Under the pieces are notes generated by a model. The model worked only from the letters and a program-made list of their open reading frames with translations, was not told the DNA's origin and searched no databases. DNA of 34,367 nt. Origin: Herpetosiphon sp. Lineage in GTDB: Bacteria > Chloroflexota > Anaerolineae > Anaerolineales > Villigracilaceae. The stretch spans positions 1-34,367 of the forward strand of contig DYDH01000022.1 in NCBI GenBank assembly GCA_020717985.1, read 5' to 3'. Positions 1 to 7,367 of the stretch are shown here, in pieces. How positions within the stretch are numbered: position 1 is the stretch's first letter; every line of letters begins with the position of its first letter. The translations under genes and the position numbers were made by a program.

Positions 1-2
1 GG

Positions 3-3000
3 GTGGCTTTCGAATTTTATGTCAACAACAAAGGCGACGCCATCGGCGCAGTCCAGCATGGATTGGACACGGCACAGGAGCGTTTCAGCGAGCATGGCAA
101 ATCTTTGCGCGTCACGCGCAGCATGGTCACGGGCTATGGCGAGGATTTAATCCGCGCTGCGTTTGGGCTGGATGACGGCATGGTCGAAACGCTGGCGCAC
201 TTCCGCGCGGCGAAGGCATTTGACAAGGATGTCTCATTTATCATGGACATCGGCGGTCAGGACATGAAAGCCATCTTTGTCAAAGATGGTTTCATTCAAG
301 ATATAAAAATCAACGAAGCCTGTTCTTCGGGCTGCGGCTCGTTCATCGAATCTTTTGCGCGCAACATGGGCTATACCGCCGCCGAGTTTGCGAAGGAAGC
401 CACTCGCGGCGCATCGCCCTGCGACCTCGGCACGCGCTGCACGGTCTTCATGAATTCAAAGGTCAAGCAATCTTTGCGCGAGGGCGCTTCGATCAATGAT
501 ATTTCTGCGGGGCTGGCGTATTCGGTCATCAAGAATGCTTTGCACAAAGTTTTGAAGGTCACCAGCACCGAACACCTTGGCGATCACATCGTTGTGCAGG
601 GCGGCACCTTCCGCAACCCTGCGGTGCAAAAGGCGCTTGAAAATCTTTTGGGGCGCGAAGTGGTTTGTCCCGACATGGCAGAGTTGATGGGCGCGTACGG
701 CGCGGCGTTGACCGCGCTTGATTTTTGGAGTGGAACAGCTCGCTGTTCCACCGTCCAACAGCAAGCTGTTGGACTCCAGATTAAAGTCGCGGGAAATTAC
801 GCCAAGAAAAATATCAACTGTCATGGCTGTGAAAACAGATGTACGGTCACAAAGATGATCTTCCCGAATGGCAACACATTTTATTCGGGCAATCGCTGTG
901 AAAAGATTTATACCAACGGAGGCAATGCCGAGCGACGCGGCGTGAACCTGCCAGCGATTAAATTAGACCTGTTGTTTGACCGAAAAACCGCCCCCGACTC
1001 AACCCCGAGGCTGGTCATTGGGATTCCCAGAGTTTTGAATCAGTTCGAGAATTTTCCCTTTTGGAATACGCTCTTTGTCGAGAGCGGCATCAAGGTGCAA
1101 CTTTCTGCGTCTTCGAGCAATGCGATCTTCCAAAAAGGGACGGCGCACATCATGTCGGATAATTTGTGCTTCCCTGCCAAACTGGTCAGCGGACATATCA
1201 TGAACCTGATCGAGTTGGGCGTGGACAGAATCTTCTACCCGATGGTTTTCTACGAAGAGACTCATTTCAGCGACGCGGCGAACAGTTTTAATTGTCCCAT
1301 TGTTTCGGGCTATGCCGATGTGGTGCGGAATGTGATCAATCCGCAGGAGCACTATGGCATTGCGCTGGATATGCCTGCGATCACTTTTGAAGACAAGAAA
1401 CTTTTGAAGAAGACCTGCCTCGAATATTTGACGAGCCTCGGCGTGCCGCGCGCGGTCTCTGCTCGGGCGTATGAAAAAGCCGAAGAATCGCAGAGGCAGT
1501 TCAAGGGTCAGGTGCGAAGCGTGGCGGCGGAGATCCTCGAAAACGCAAAAGAAGATCATCGTCCCGTCATCCTGTTGATGGGTCGCCCGTATCACATCGA
1601 CCCGCTCATCAATCATAAAATTCCAGAGCTGATCACCGAATTTGGGCTGGATGTCATTACCGAAGATTCTGTGCCGTGGGAGGAGGGGCAAAAACTGGAT
1701 AACCGCCACGTGATGACGCAGTGGGAATATTTGAACCGTTATTATCACGCGGCGCGTTGGGCGGGACAAACTGACGGTGTGGAAGTGGTGCAGTTGAATT
1801 CGTTTGGCTGCGGACCCGACCCGTTTATTTTGGATGAGGTCGCCGCGATTTTGGGCGAGTACGGCAAAAGCCCAACCGTGCTTCGCATTGATGAGATCGA
1901 AAGCACTGGCTCGACGAAACTGCGCTTGCGCTCGACGTTTGAAGCGATCAAGCAATCCACGAAGAAGCCGCATGTGTACAGGGCGCGCAAGCGGACACGC
2001 ATATATCAACACGAAGACAAACATCGCACGCTGATCGTGCCCGATTTTTCGCAGTTCTGTTCGCCGCCGATCGTGCGCCCGTTCATCGATGCAGGCTATG
2101 ACATTGTGTGGCTTCCGCCCGCTGACCGTGAGTCTGTGAACGTGGGACTCAAATACACCAACAACGAGATTTGTTATCCGGGAATCATCACGGTGGGTGA
2201 TTTGGTCAAGGCGCTGCAATCTGGCGATTATGACCTTTCGCAAACCGCGATTGGATTTTCACAAACAGGCGGACAATGCCGCGCTTCGAGTTATGCGTCG
2301 CTGGTGAAAAAGGCGATCATTGCAGCGGGATTTGAAGATGTGCCGGTGATTACGCTCTCCACGAATTTTCAAGTTCTGAATGAACAGCCGGGATTTGAAT
2401 TTAACATGCGGGAATATATGTATAAATCCATCATCAGCATGGCGTTTACCGATGCGCTTTCGGATATGTATTATTCGACGGTGATTCGTGAAATCCATAA
2501 AGGCGATGCCCAGCGGATCGTGGACCGCTACTTGCAGGATTTCATGGAAGGGAGAATCCACACCGAGAAGAAGTCATTGCTTGGCGCGCTCGAACGGGCT
2601 GTGTCGGATTTCAACGCCGTCGAAGTGGACGACAAGGTTTATCCAAAGGCTGGAATTGTTGGCGAGATCTATGTCAAATACAATGCGTTCTCGAACAACA
2701 ACGCCGCGCAATGGCTGATGGAGCAGGGCGTGGAAGTGGTCATGCCGACGTTTTTGGAATTCTTCGCCAGCGGGATGGTTCACACCGAACACAGCGTCAA
2801 GACCAACCTGGCGCGGCATGACCTGACATGGTTGTTATCTCTGCTTGCGAAAAAGATTCTTCGCAATTATATGGATGAGGTGCATCATATTTTGAAGGAG
2901 TATCGGCGCTTCCACCGTCATCCTGATATTGAAACTATCGCGAAAAACGCGCAGGAAATTCTCAGCCTCAACCATCAATATGGAGAAGGCTGGTTGATCG

Positions 3001-3248
3001 CGGGTGAGGTTGCGTCGCTGGTCAAGAATGGAATCGCAAATGTGTTGTGCTTGCAGCCGTTCGGTTGTATCGCCAATCACATCATCGCCAAAGGTGCGGA
3101 GAAGAAAATGAAGGAAATGTATCCGCAGTTGAACCTGCTTTTTCTCGATGCGGATGCGGGAATCAGCGAGGTGAATTTCTTCAATCGGATGCATTTCTTT
3201 GTCAACCATGCAAAGGCGGGAGAGGGGTTGCTGGCTTTTTCAAGTTAA
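3..3248 (+). CDS. Acyl-CoA dehydratase activase, BadF/BadG/BcrA/BcrD family with DUF2229 region (5' partial)
   Basis: The reading frame is open to the left edge, so the true start lies upstream; the GTG at 3 is only the first usable codon. About 1080 residues remain. Residues ~75-235 form an activase (ASKHA ATPase) domain: DIGGQDMKAI phosphate motif, then EACSSGCGSF and RCTVFMNSKV, which carry the two cysteines that hold the bridging [4Fe-4S] cluster in HgdC-type activases. A cysteine-rich stretch (CHGCENRC, ~275) leads into a DUF2229/HgdB-like region with MSDNLCFPAKL, LMGRPYHIDP and LNSFGCGPDP. The C-terminus holds LCLQPFGCIANHI. Family members of this layout are about 1400 residues with two activase domains, so the missing part is probably the first one. 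Known role of simpler relatives: ATP-driven one-electron activation of 2-hydroxyacyl-CoA dehydratases or benzoyl-CoA reductases. The substrate here is unknown. Residues ~243-259 are encoded by an inserted palindromic repeat. Confidence 0.85.
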   Translation: MAFEFYVNNKGDAIGAVQHGLDTAQERFSEHGKSLRVTRSMVTGYGEDLIRAAFGLDDGMVETLAHFRAAKAFDKDVSFIMDIGGQDMKAIFVKDGFIQDIKINEACSSGCGSFIESFARNMGYTAAEFAKEATRGASPCDLGTRCTVFMNSKVKQSLREGASINDISAGLAYSVIKNALHKVLKVTSTEHLGDHIVVQGGTFRNPAVQKALENLLGREVVCPDMAELMGAYGAALTALDFWSGTARCSTVQQQAVGLQIKVAGNYAKKNINCHGCENRCTVTKMIFPNGNTFYSGNRCEKIYTNGGNAERRGVNLPAIKLDLLFDRKTAPDSTPRLVIGIPRVLNQFENFPFWNTLFVESGIKVQLSASSSNAIFQKGTAHIMSDNLCFPAKLVSGHIMNLIELGVDRIFYPMVFYEETHFSDAANSFNCPIVSGYADVVRNVINPQEHYGIALDMPAITFEDKKLLKKTCLEYLTSLGVPRAVSARAYEKAEESQRQFKGQVRSVAAEILENAKEDHRPVILLMGRPYHIDPLINHKIPELITEFGLDVITEDSVPWEEGQKLDNRHVMTQWEYLNRYYHAARWAGQTDGVEVVQLNSFGCGPDPFILDEVAAILGEYGKSPTVLRIDEIESTGSTKLRLRSTFEAIKQSTKKPHVYRARKRTRIYQHEDKHRTLIVPDFSQFCSPPIVRPFIDAGYDIVWLPPADRESVNVGLKYTNNEICYPGIITVGDLVKALQSGDYDLSQTAIGFSQTGGQCRASSYASLVKKAIIAAGFEDVPVITLSTNFQVLNEQPGFEFNMREYMYKSIISMAFTDALSDMYYSTVIREIHKGDAQRIVDRYLQDFMEGRIHTEKKSLLGALERAVSDFNAVEVDDKVYPKAGIVGEIYVKYNAFSNNNAAQWLMEQGVEVVMPTFLEFFASGMVHTEHSVKTNLARHDLTWLLSLLAKKILRNYMDEVHHILKEYRRFHRHPDIETIAKNAQEILSLNHQYGEGWLIAGEVASLVKNGIANVLCLQPFGCIANHIIAKGAEKKMKEMYPQLNLLFLDADAGISEVNFFNRMHFFVNHAKAGEGLLAFSS
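726..778. repeat. Tandem double-hairpin repeat inside the activase gene
   Basis: Two perfect 10-bp hairpins sit head to tail: GTGGAACAGC (730-739) with GCTGTTCCAC (742-751), and GTCCAACAGC (753-762) with GCTGTTGGAC (765-774). An outer TGGAG (726-730) / CTCCA (774-778) pair closes the unit. The reading frame passes straight through it, adding a Gln/Ser/Thr-rich stretch between the activase domain and the cysteine motif. The form is that of a REP-like palindromic element inserted in frame at a domain linker. Confidence 0.8.
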
Positions 3249-3272
3249 TATCTCGCCTTATGCAGTCCGCAT

Positions 3273-3380
3273 GGAGGTAAACCTCCGTGCTACCTGTACG
3301 AAGCCTGCGAAGCAGGCTCAGCCGCTGTAAGCGGCTTCGTAAAATAGCCCCGACGTAAAACGTCGGGGCGGGGCAGGTAG
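3273..3380. repeat. Composite of tandem hairpins enclosed by CTACCTG/CAGGTAG
   Basis: In the 335-bp gap between the activase and tetR lie, in order: GGAGGT/ACCTCC (3273-3286); an outer arm CTACCTG (3290-3296); AGCCTGC-gaa-GCAGGCT (3302-3318); AGCCGCT-gta-AGCGGCT (3320-3336); GCCCCGACGT-aaa-ACGTCGGGGC (3347-3369); and the closing arm CAGGTAG (3374-3380). All stems are perfect with loops of about 3 nt. The regular architecture (perfect stems, 3-nt loops, outer stem) marks a mobile or REP-like composite rather than a simple terminator, although its transcript could also stop or protect mRNA ends. Confidence 0.75.
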
Positions 3381-3424
3381 AAAGAGTAAGGTTTCTGCAT
3401 AAGTCCTGTATCAATAAAACCTTT

Positions 3425-3449
3425 GACCGCCTGAAACTTCTTGGCGGTC
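3425..3449 (+). terminator. Weak hairpin, possible terminator after the activase gene
   Basis: GACCGCC (3425-3431) pairs with GGCGGTC (3443-3449) across an 11-nt loop and is followed by a T-rich stretch (TTTGCATTTAATTT). The stem is only 7 bp and the T-run is interrupted, so termination is possible but not certain. Confidence 0.4.
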
Positions 3450-3510
3450 TTTGCATTTAATTTCGCAAACATAATTTGAGAAGGGTTTGATGGAATTGTT
3501 TTATTCTGCC

Positions 3511-3540
3511 TTGACAGAAATCCACTTGCAGGCGTAAAAT
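3511..3540 (+). promoter_or_regulatory. Sigma70-type promoter of the tetR-exporter operon
   Basis: TTGACA at 3511-3516 and TAAAAT at 3535-3540 with an 18-bp spacer. The predicted start is near 3547, at the edge of the palindromic operator, as expected for an autorepressed TetR gene. Confidence 0.75.
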
Positions 3541-3547
3541 GAATAAA

Positions 3548-3561
3548 AACGAACGTTCGTT
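3548..3561. promoter_or_regulatory. Probable TetR operator
   Basis: AACGAACGTTCGTT is a perfect 14-bp palindrome placed over the predicted transcription start, between the -10 box and the ribosome-binding site of tetR. Its size, symmetry and position fit binding of the TetR protein encoded just downstream. Binding itself is inferred. Confidence 0.7.
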
Positions 3562-3583
3562 CATTTTCTGGAAAAAGGAAAAT

Positions 3584-4201
3584 ATGCCCGAAAAAACTAA
3601 GGATGCTCCCACCAAAGGTGAAATCACCCGCCTTGCCATCGAAGATGCCGCTGCGGAGTTGTTTATCAAGAACGGCTACCATGCCACATCCATGCGGGAG
3701 ATTGCCGAGCACGCAGGATTGGCATTGGGCGGAATCTACAATCATTTCAAGAGCAAGGAGGAAATCTTCGAAGCCATTGTTGTAGATAAACATCCGTACA
3801 AGAAAATCATACCCCTGATTCTTGAAGCGCACGGTGACACAGCTGAGGAGTTTTTGCGGAGTGCGGCGCTCATCAGCTTGAGCGAAATAAAAAAACAGCC
3901 CGATTACATCAACCTGATGTTCATCGAATTGGTTGAGTTTCGTGGTGAGCATGGCCAATTGATCGTGCTGGAGGTCGCGCCAAAAATCCTTCCCATTTTT
4001 GAAAAACTGGTCAAGGCACGAAAGGAACTGCGTATCTCAAACCCCGCAGTGCTGGCGCGTTCCTTTTTTGGGCTGGTGGTTTCCTATATGATCACCGACA
4101 TAATACTTGGGGATACCCCTTTCAGGAAACTTCTACCTTCGAACCCTATGGAAGCCTATGTGGATATCTTCCTGCATGGGGTCATAAAACCAGAAAGTTA
4201 G
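3584..4201 (+). CDS. TetR/AcrR family transcriptional regulator
   Basis: A 205-residue regulator. The N-terminal helix-turn-helix is clear: ITRLAIEDAAAELFIKNGY, then TSMREIAEHAGLALGGIYNH and FKSKEEIF, the hallmark of TetR DNA-binding domains. The C-terminal ~140 residues are helical and variable, as usual for the ligand-binding part. I chose ATG 3584 because AAGGA lies just upstream. An in-frame ATG at 3539 overlaps the -10 box and cannot be on the mRNA. The stop is 8 bp before the permease, and the gene heads a six-gene exporter operon, so it most likely represses that operon through the palindrome at 3548-3561. The layout resembles CecR (YbiH) with the YbhGFSR exporter of E. coli. The inducer is unknown. 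Confidence 0.9.
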   Translation: MPEKTKDAPTKGEITRLAIEDAAAELFIKNGYHATSMREIAEHAGLALGGIYNHFKSKEEIFEAIVVDKHPYKKIIPLILEAHGDTAEEFLRSAALISLSEIKKQPDYINLMFIELVEFRGEHGQLIVLEVAPKILPIFEKLVKARKELRISNPAVLARSFFGLVVSYMITDIILGDTPFRKLLPSNPMEAYVDIFLHGVIKPES

Positions 4202-4209
4202 GAAAACTT

Positions 4210-5337
4210 ATGTTCAATTCTCGAATTTCCTCCATTATTCGCAAAGAGTTCCTGCAACTTTTTCGAGATCCGCGCACGCTTGCCCTGGCGGTGGTCATCC
4301 CAATTGTGCAATTATTCCTATTGGGATACGCCGCCACATCCGACGTGCGGAATATATCCATGGCTGTTTGGGACCAAAGCAGATCGCCGCAGTCTCGTCA
4401 ATTGCTTGATGCCTTCCGCGCCGCCGACTACTTTACCATTGATTATTTTGTCGGCTCGGCGGAGGAATATCAAAAGTTGATCGAGTCTGGCGATGCGCGT
4501 GTTGCGCTGGTCATTCCCGCCGACTATGACATCCGCTTGTCGGAAGGCAAGGCGAAAGTATTAATGGTACTGGATGGCTCTGATGCCACCATCGGAGCGA
4601 CGGCGCTATCCACTGCGCGGCTGGTGGGGCAGTCCTTCGCCACAGACATCCTCAGCGAGCAAGCCACTCTCAGCGGACGCGCTGCCCCGTCTGCCCCTCT
4701 CGAAGTCCGCACGCAGGTTTGGTACAACCCCGATCTCAACTCGGCCTACTTTATGATCCCCGGCGTGATCGGCATGATCCTTTCCTTCATCACCACCATT
4801 CTTACCGCCACTGCCATTGTGCGCGAACGAGAGCGCGGAACCATTGAACAACTCATTGTTACGCCCATCCGCTCGTGGGAATTGGTGCTGGGTAAATTAC
4901 TGCCTTATGTCATCCTCGCCTTTGTAGAGACGTTTGAGATCATCATCGTTGGGCGTTACTGGTTTGGTGTGCCTGTGCGCGGAAGTCTCTTGTTGATCTT
5001 CTTCACGTCTGGTTTATTCCTCATGTCCAGCCTTGGCATTGGATTGTTCGCATCCACCATCGCCAATACTCAGCAGGAAGCCATGATGACCGTAATGATG
5101 TACAACCTGCCCAGCATTTTTCTTTCAGGTTTTTTCTTTCCGATTCAAGCCATGCCCAAAGTTTTACAGTGGGTTTCATACGCGATCCCGCTTCGCTACT
5201 ATCTCGTTGTGATTCGCTCGCTTTTGTTAAAAGGTGTCGGCATCGAAGCCATTCAACGTGAAGTTTGGGCGCTTGCCATCTTTGGCATCGTGATTATGAC
5301 CGCCGCCGCGCTCCGTTTCCGCAAGAGACTCGATTAG
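4210..5337 (+). CDS. ABC-2 type exporter permease (YbhS/YbhR-like)
   Basis: 375 residues, the usual length for an ABC-2 permease. One membrane segment lies near the N-terminus (~23-42), followed by a large extracytoplasmic domain (~43-178), then five more segments (~180-204, 229-250, 259-281, 290-312, 352-369). The cytoplasmic loop RERERGTIEQLIVTPI (~205-220) is the conserved coupling region of this family. An AGGAA ribosome-binding site precedes the ATG. It should form the membrane channel driven by the two ATPases encoded at 7368-9297. Relatives such as YbhS/YbhR occur as a pair, but only one permease is present here, so it may homodimerise or have a partner elsewhere. Confidence 0.9.
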   Translation: MFNSRISSIIRKEFLQLFRDPRTLALAVVIPIVQLFLLGYAATSDVRNISMAVWDQSRSPQSRQLLDAFRAADYFTIDYFVGSAEEYQKLIESGDARVALVIPADYDIRLSEGKAKVLMVLDGSDATIGATALSTARLVGQSFATDILSEQATLSGRAAPSAPLEVRTQVWYNPDLNSAYFMIPGVIGMILSFITTILTATAIVRERERGTIEQLIVTPIRSWELVLGKLLPYVILAFVETFEIIIVGRYWFGVPVRGSLLLIFFTSGLFLMSSLGIGLFASTIANTQQEAMMTVMMYNLPSIFLSGFFFPIQAMPKVLQWVSYAIPLRYYLVVIRSLLLKGVGIEAIQREVWALAIFGIVIMTAAALRFRKRLD

Positions 5338-5392
5338 TTAACCCTATCCGTCCTGAACATGGTCGAAGGACATAATTACACAGGAGATTAAA

Positions 5393-6838
5393 ATGAATCA
5401 AAAAATTCCACGCCCCGCTATTGTAGTTATTGCGCTTGCAGTCATCGCCGCGCTTTATTTTGGACTCGCCAATCTCAGAGGTGACGGCAACGGCGACCTG
5501 ACCGCCTCAGGTTCCATAGAAGGCACTGTTGTCAATATCGCGCCCGAGATGTCAGGCAAGGTTTTGGCAGTGGATGTTGAAGAGGGGCAGCTGCTCAACA
5601 CAGACGACCCGATTCTCCGCCTCGACCCGAGCCTGCTGACTGCCCAACAGGCAGTTGCCTCGGCCAGTCTGGATTCTGCCAAGGCAGGCTCGCAAACTGC
5701 TCAAACAGCCCTGACCACGGCCAGCGCCCAATATGAGATCGTATTACAAGCCGCGCTTGCCCAGGATAAAAAGACCCGCAGTCAGGATTGGTTTGCGCGA
5801 GATACCGAGCAATTCAATCAACCTGAATGGTATTTCACCCGTGCCGAACAGGTTCAATCCGCACAGGATCAGGTGACCATTGCCAAAAATGCATGGGAAG
5901 ATGCCAAGGCAAATTTGGCCAATGTAAGCGGGTCTCTTGAAAAATCAAAATTTTTGGAAGCTGAAAAACGCCTTTTGAATGCGCGCCTTGCTTATGAGAT
6001 GGCCAGGGATGTAAATAATCGCGCTCAAAACTCAGCGACTTCCAATGCTCCGGTTGGAAAATATAACAGCACCCATTGCGGAACGAATCAAGGCTACAAG
6101 ATTCCAAATCAACAATTGGTCAACATGGTTTATCGATGCACCGGCGATGAACATCTGACCGATGTCAGCCAGAAATTGTATGATGATGCCAAGCAGGAAT
6201 TGACCGACGCCCAGACCGCCTACGACGACATGCTCAGCACTCAATCTGCGGACGATGTTCTTCTGGCGCGCGCCGAGGTTTCGGTGGCACAGGAACGCTA
6301 TTATTCGGCGCTGGATTCCCTGCGCGCACTGCAAACCGGCGATCAATCAAACAGCGTAGTCGCTGCTCAGGGCGCACTGTCACAAGCAGAGGCGGCGGCG
6401 GAGCAGTCGCAGAAGGCAATTTCCCAGGCACAAGCCAATCTTGACCTGATCAATGCACAGATCAAGAAACTGACCGTGTTCGCTCCGATGGACGGCGTTG
6501 TGCTCACCCGCAACGTTGAACCCGGTGAATTTGTCCAACCCGGCGCCGTTGCCCTGACCATGGCAGATATCACCGACCTGACCATCACCGTCTACGTCCC
6601 CGAAGACCGCTACGGAGAAGTCAGCCTCGGCAAGACCGCCACCGTCAGCGTGGACTCTTTCCCCGACCTGACCTTTGCCGCCACAGTTGTCCACATTGCC
6701 GATCAGGCAGAATTCACTCCGCGAAACGTCCAAACTGTCGAAGGACGAAGTTCCACCTTCTACGCCATCAAATTAAAAGTGCAAGACCCCGATGGAAAAT
6801 TAAAGATCGGTATGCCTGCGGATGTGGTTTTCAAGTAG
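5393..6838 (+). CDS. HlyD/YbhG-like membrane fusion protein
   Basis: 481 residues. A single N-terminal membrane anchor (~8-26) is followed by the first half of a lipoyl/barrel-sandwich domain (GTVVNIAPEMSGKVLAVDVE, ~44-63), a long Ala/Gln-rich coiled-coil region (~85-350), the second lipoyl half (LTVFAPMDGVVLTRNVEPGE, from ~362) and a C-terminal beta-barrel ending in IGMPADVVF. This is the periplasmic or extracytoplasmic adaptor of an ABC exporter. It is longer than YbhG (about 330 residues); the extra length is in the hairpin, which includes a segment with two cysteines (THCGTNQ and VYRCTG, ~225-245) that could form a disulfide. AGGAG precedes the ATG. The 55 bp before it hold only a short imperfect GTCCT/AGGAC repeat. 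Confidence 0.88.
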   Translation: MNQKIPRPAIVVIALAVIAALYFGLANLRGDGNGDLTASGSIEGTVVNIAPEMSGKVLAVDVEEGQLLNTDDPILRLDPSLLTAQQAVASASLDSAKAGSQTAQTALTTASAQYEIVLQAALAQDKKTRSQDWFARDTEQFNQPEWYFTRAEQVQSAQDQVTIAKNAWEDAKANLANVSGSLEKSKFLEAEKRLLNARLAYEMARDVNNRAQNSATSNAPVGKYNSTHCGTNQGYKIPNQQLVNMVYRCTGDEHLTDVSQKLYDDAKQELTDAQTAYDDMLSTQSADDVLLARAEVSVAQERYYSALDSLRALQTGDQSNSVVAAQGALSQAEAAAEQSQKAISQAQANLDLINAQIKKLTVFAPMDGVVLTRNVEPGEFVQPGAVALTMADITDLTITVYVPEDRYGEVSLGKTATVSVDSFPDLTFAATVVHIADQAEFTPRNVQTVEGRSSTFYAIKLKVQDPDGKLKIGMPADVVFK

Positions 6839-6885
6839 TGTGCTGGTTGGATAGTTTGATAGTCGTTGATTAATAAAGAGGCAAT

Positions 6886-7365
6886 ATGAAACCTGTAACC
6901 TTCGATTGGACGAAGATGAAAAATATACAAAAGATACATCGTGTCTTATACGCTGTTGGGCTGGGACCTGTCATCGGCGGATTCATCGTTCTATTGTCGA
7001 CAACAGGTAGAAAGTCTGGCAAGAAGCGGGTGACGCCGCTTCAATACGAAAAGATCGGCGTGGATTATTATCTCGGCGCGGCGCGTGGGGTTAATGCAGA
7101 CTGGGTTCGCAACATCCAGGCTGATCCGCAGGTGGAACTCCGCGTGGGAGCGAAACATTTTATTGGCACAGCGGAAGTTATTACCGACCCGTCAAAGTTT
7201 GCGGATTTTCTTGAAGTGCGCCTTGAACGGCATCCGCGATTGATTGGTTTGATCATGGAAAAGGCGCATGGTCTGCCAAAGCGTCCGAGCCGTGAACAGT
7301 TGGAAGGAATGGCAAAAGATGAGGCATTCGTGATTGTTCACCCAATAAAATTTAGTGAGAATTAA
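6886..7365 (+). CDS. Deazaflavin-dependent (DDN/F420-type) nitroreductase family protein
   Basis: 159 residues, the typical size of the Ddn-like split beta-barrel family. The core STTGRKSGKKRVTPL...YYLGAARG...ADWVRNIQADPQVELRVG matches its cofactor-binding strand pattern. Family members such as mycobacterial Ddn use coenzyme F420H2 to reduce nitro compounds or quinones; others bind different flavins, so the cofactor here is inferred. It lies between the adaptor and the ATPase genes, 2 bp before the next start, so it is co-expressed with the exporter. One reading is that it reduces the same toxic compounds that the pump removes. A GAGG site precedes the ATG. Confidence 0.82.
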   Translation: MKPVTFDWTKMKNIQKIHRVLYAVGLGPVIGGFIVLLSTTGRKSGKKRVTPLQYEKIGVDYYLGAARGVNADWVRNIQADPQVELRVGAKHFIGTAEVITDPSKFADFLEVRLERHPRLIGLIMEKAHGLPKRPSREQLEGMAKDEAFVIVHPIKFSEN

Positions 7366-7367
7366 CC

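Noticed and set aside
999..2243. A 414-codon open frame on the minus strand across the activase gene
   Set aside because: The plus-strand frame has clear family motifs throughout, while the antisense product is rich in Arg/His without recognisable domains; it is a by-product of codon bias.
3273..3380. Hairpin cluster considered as a CRISPR array or tRNA-like RNA
   Set aside because: The units are different palindromes rather than identical repeats with spacers, and no cloverleaf with anticodon and acceptor stem can be drawn.
3539..3583. Earlier tetR start at 3539
   Set aside because: This ATG overlaps the -10 box at 3535-3540 and lies before the predicted transcription start; ATG 3584 has its own ribosome-binding site.
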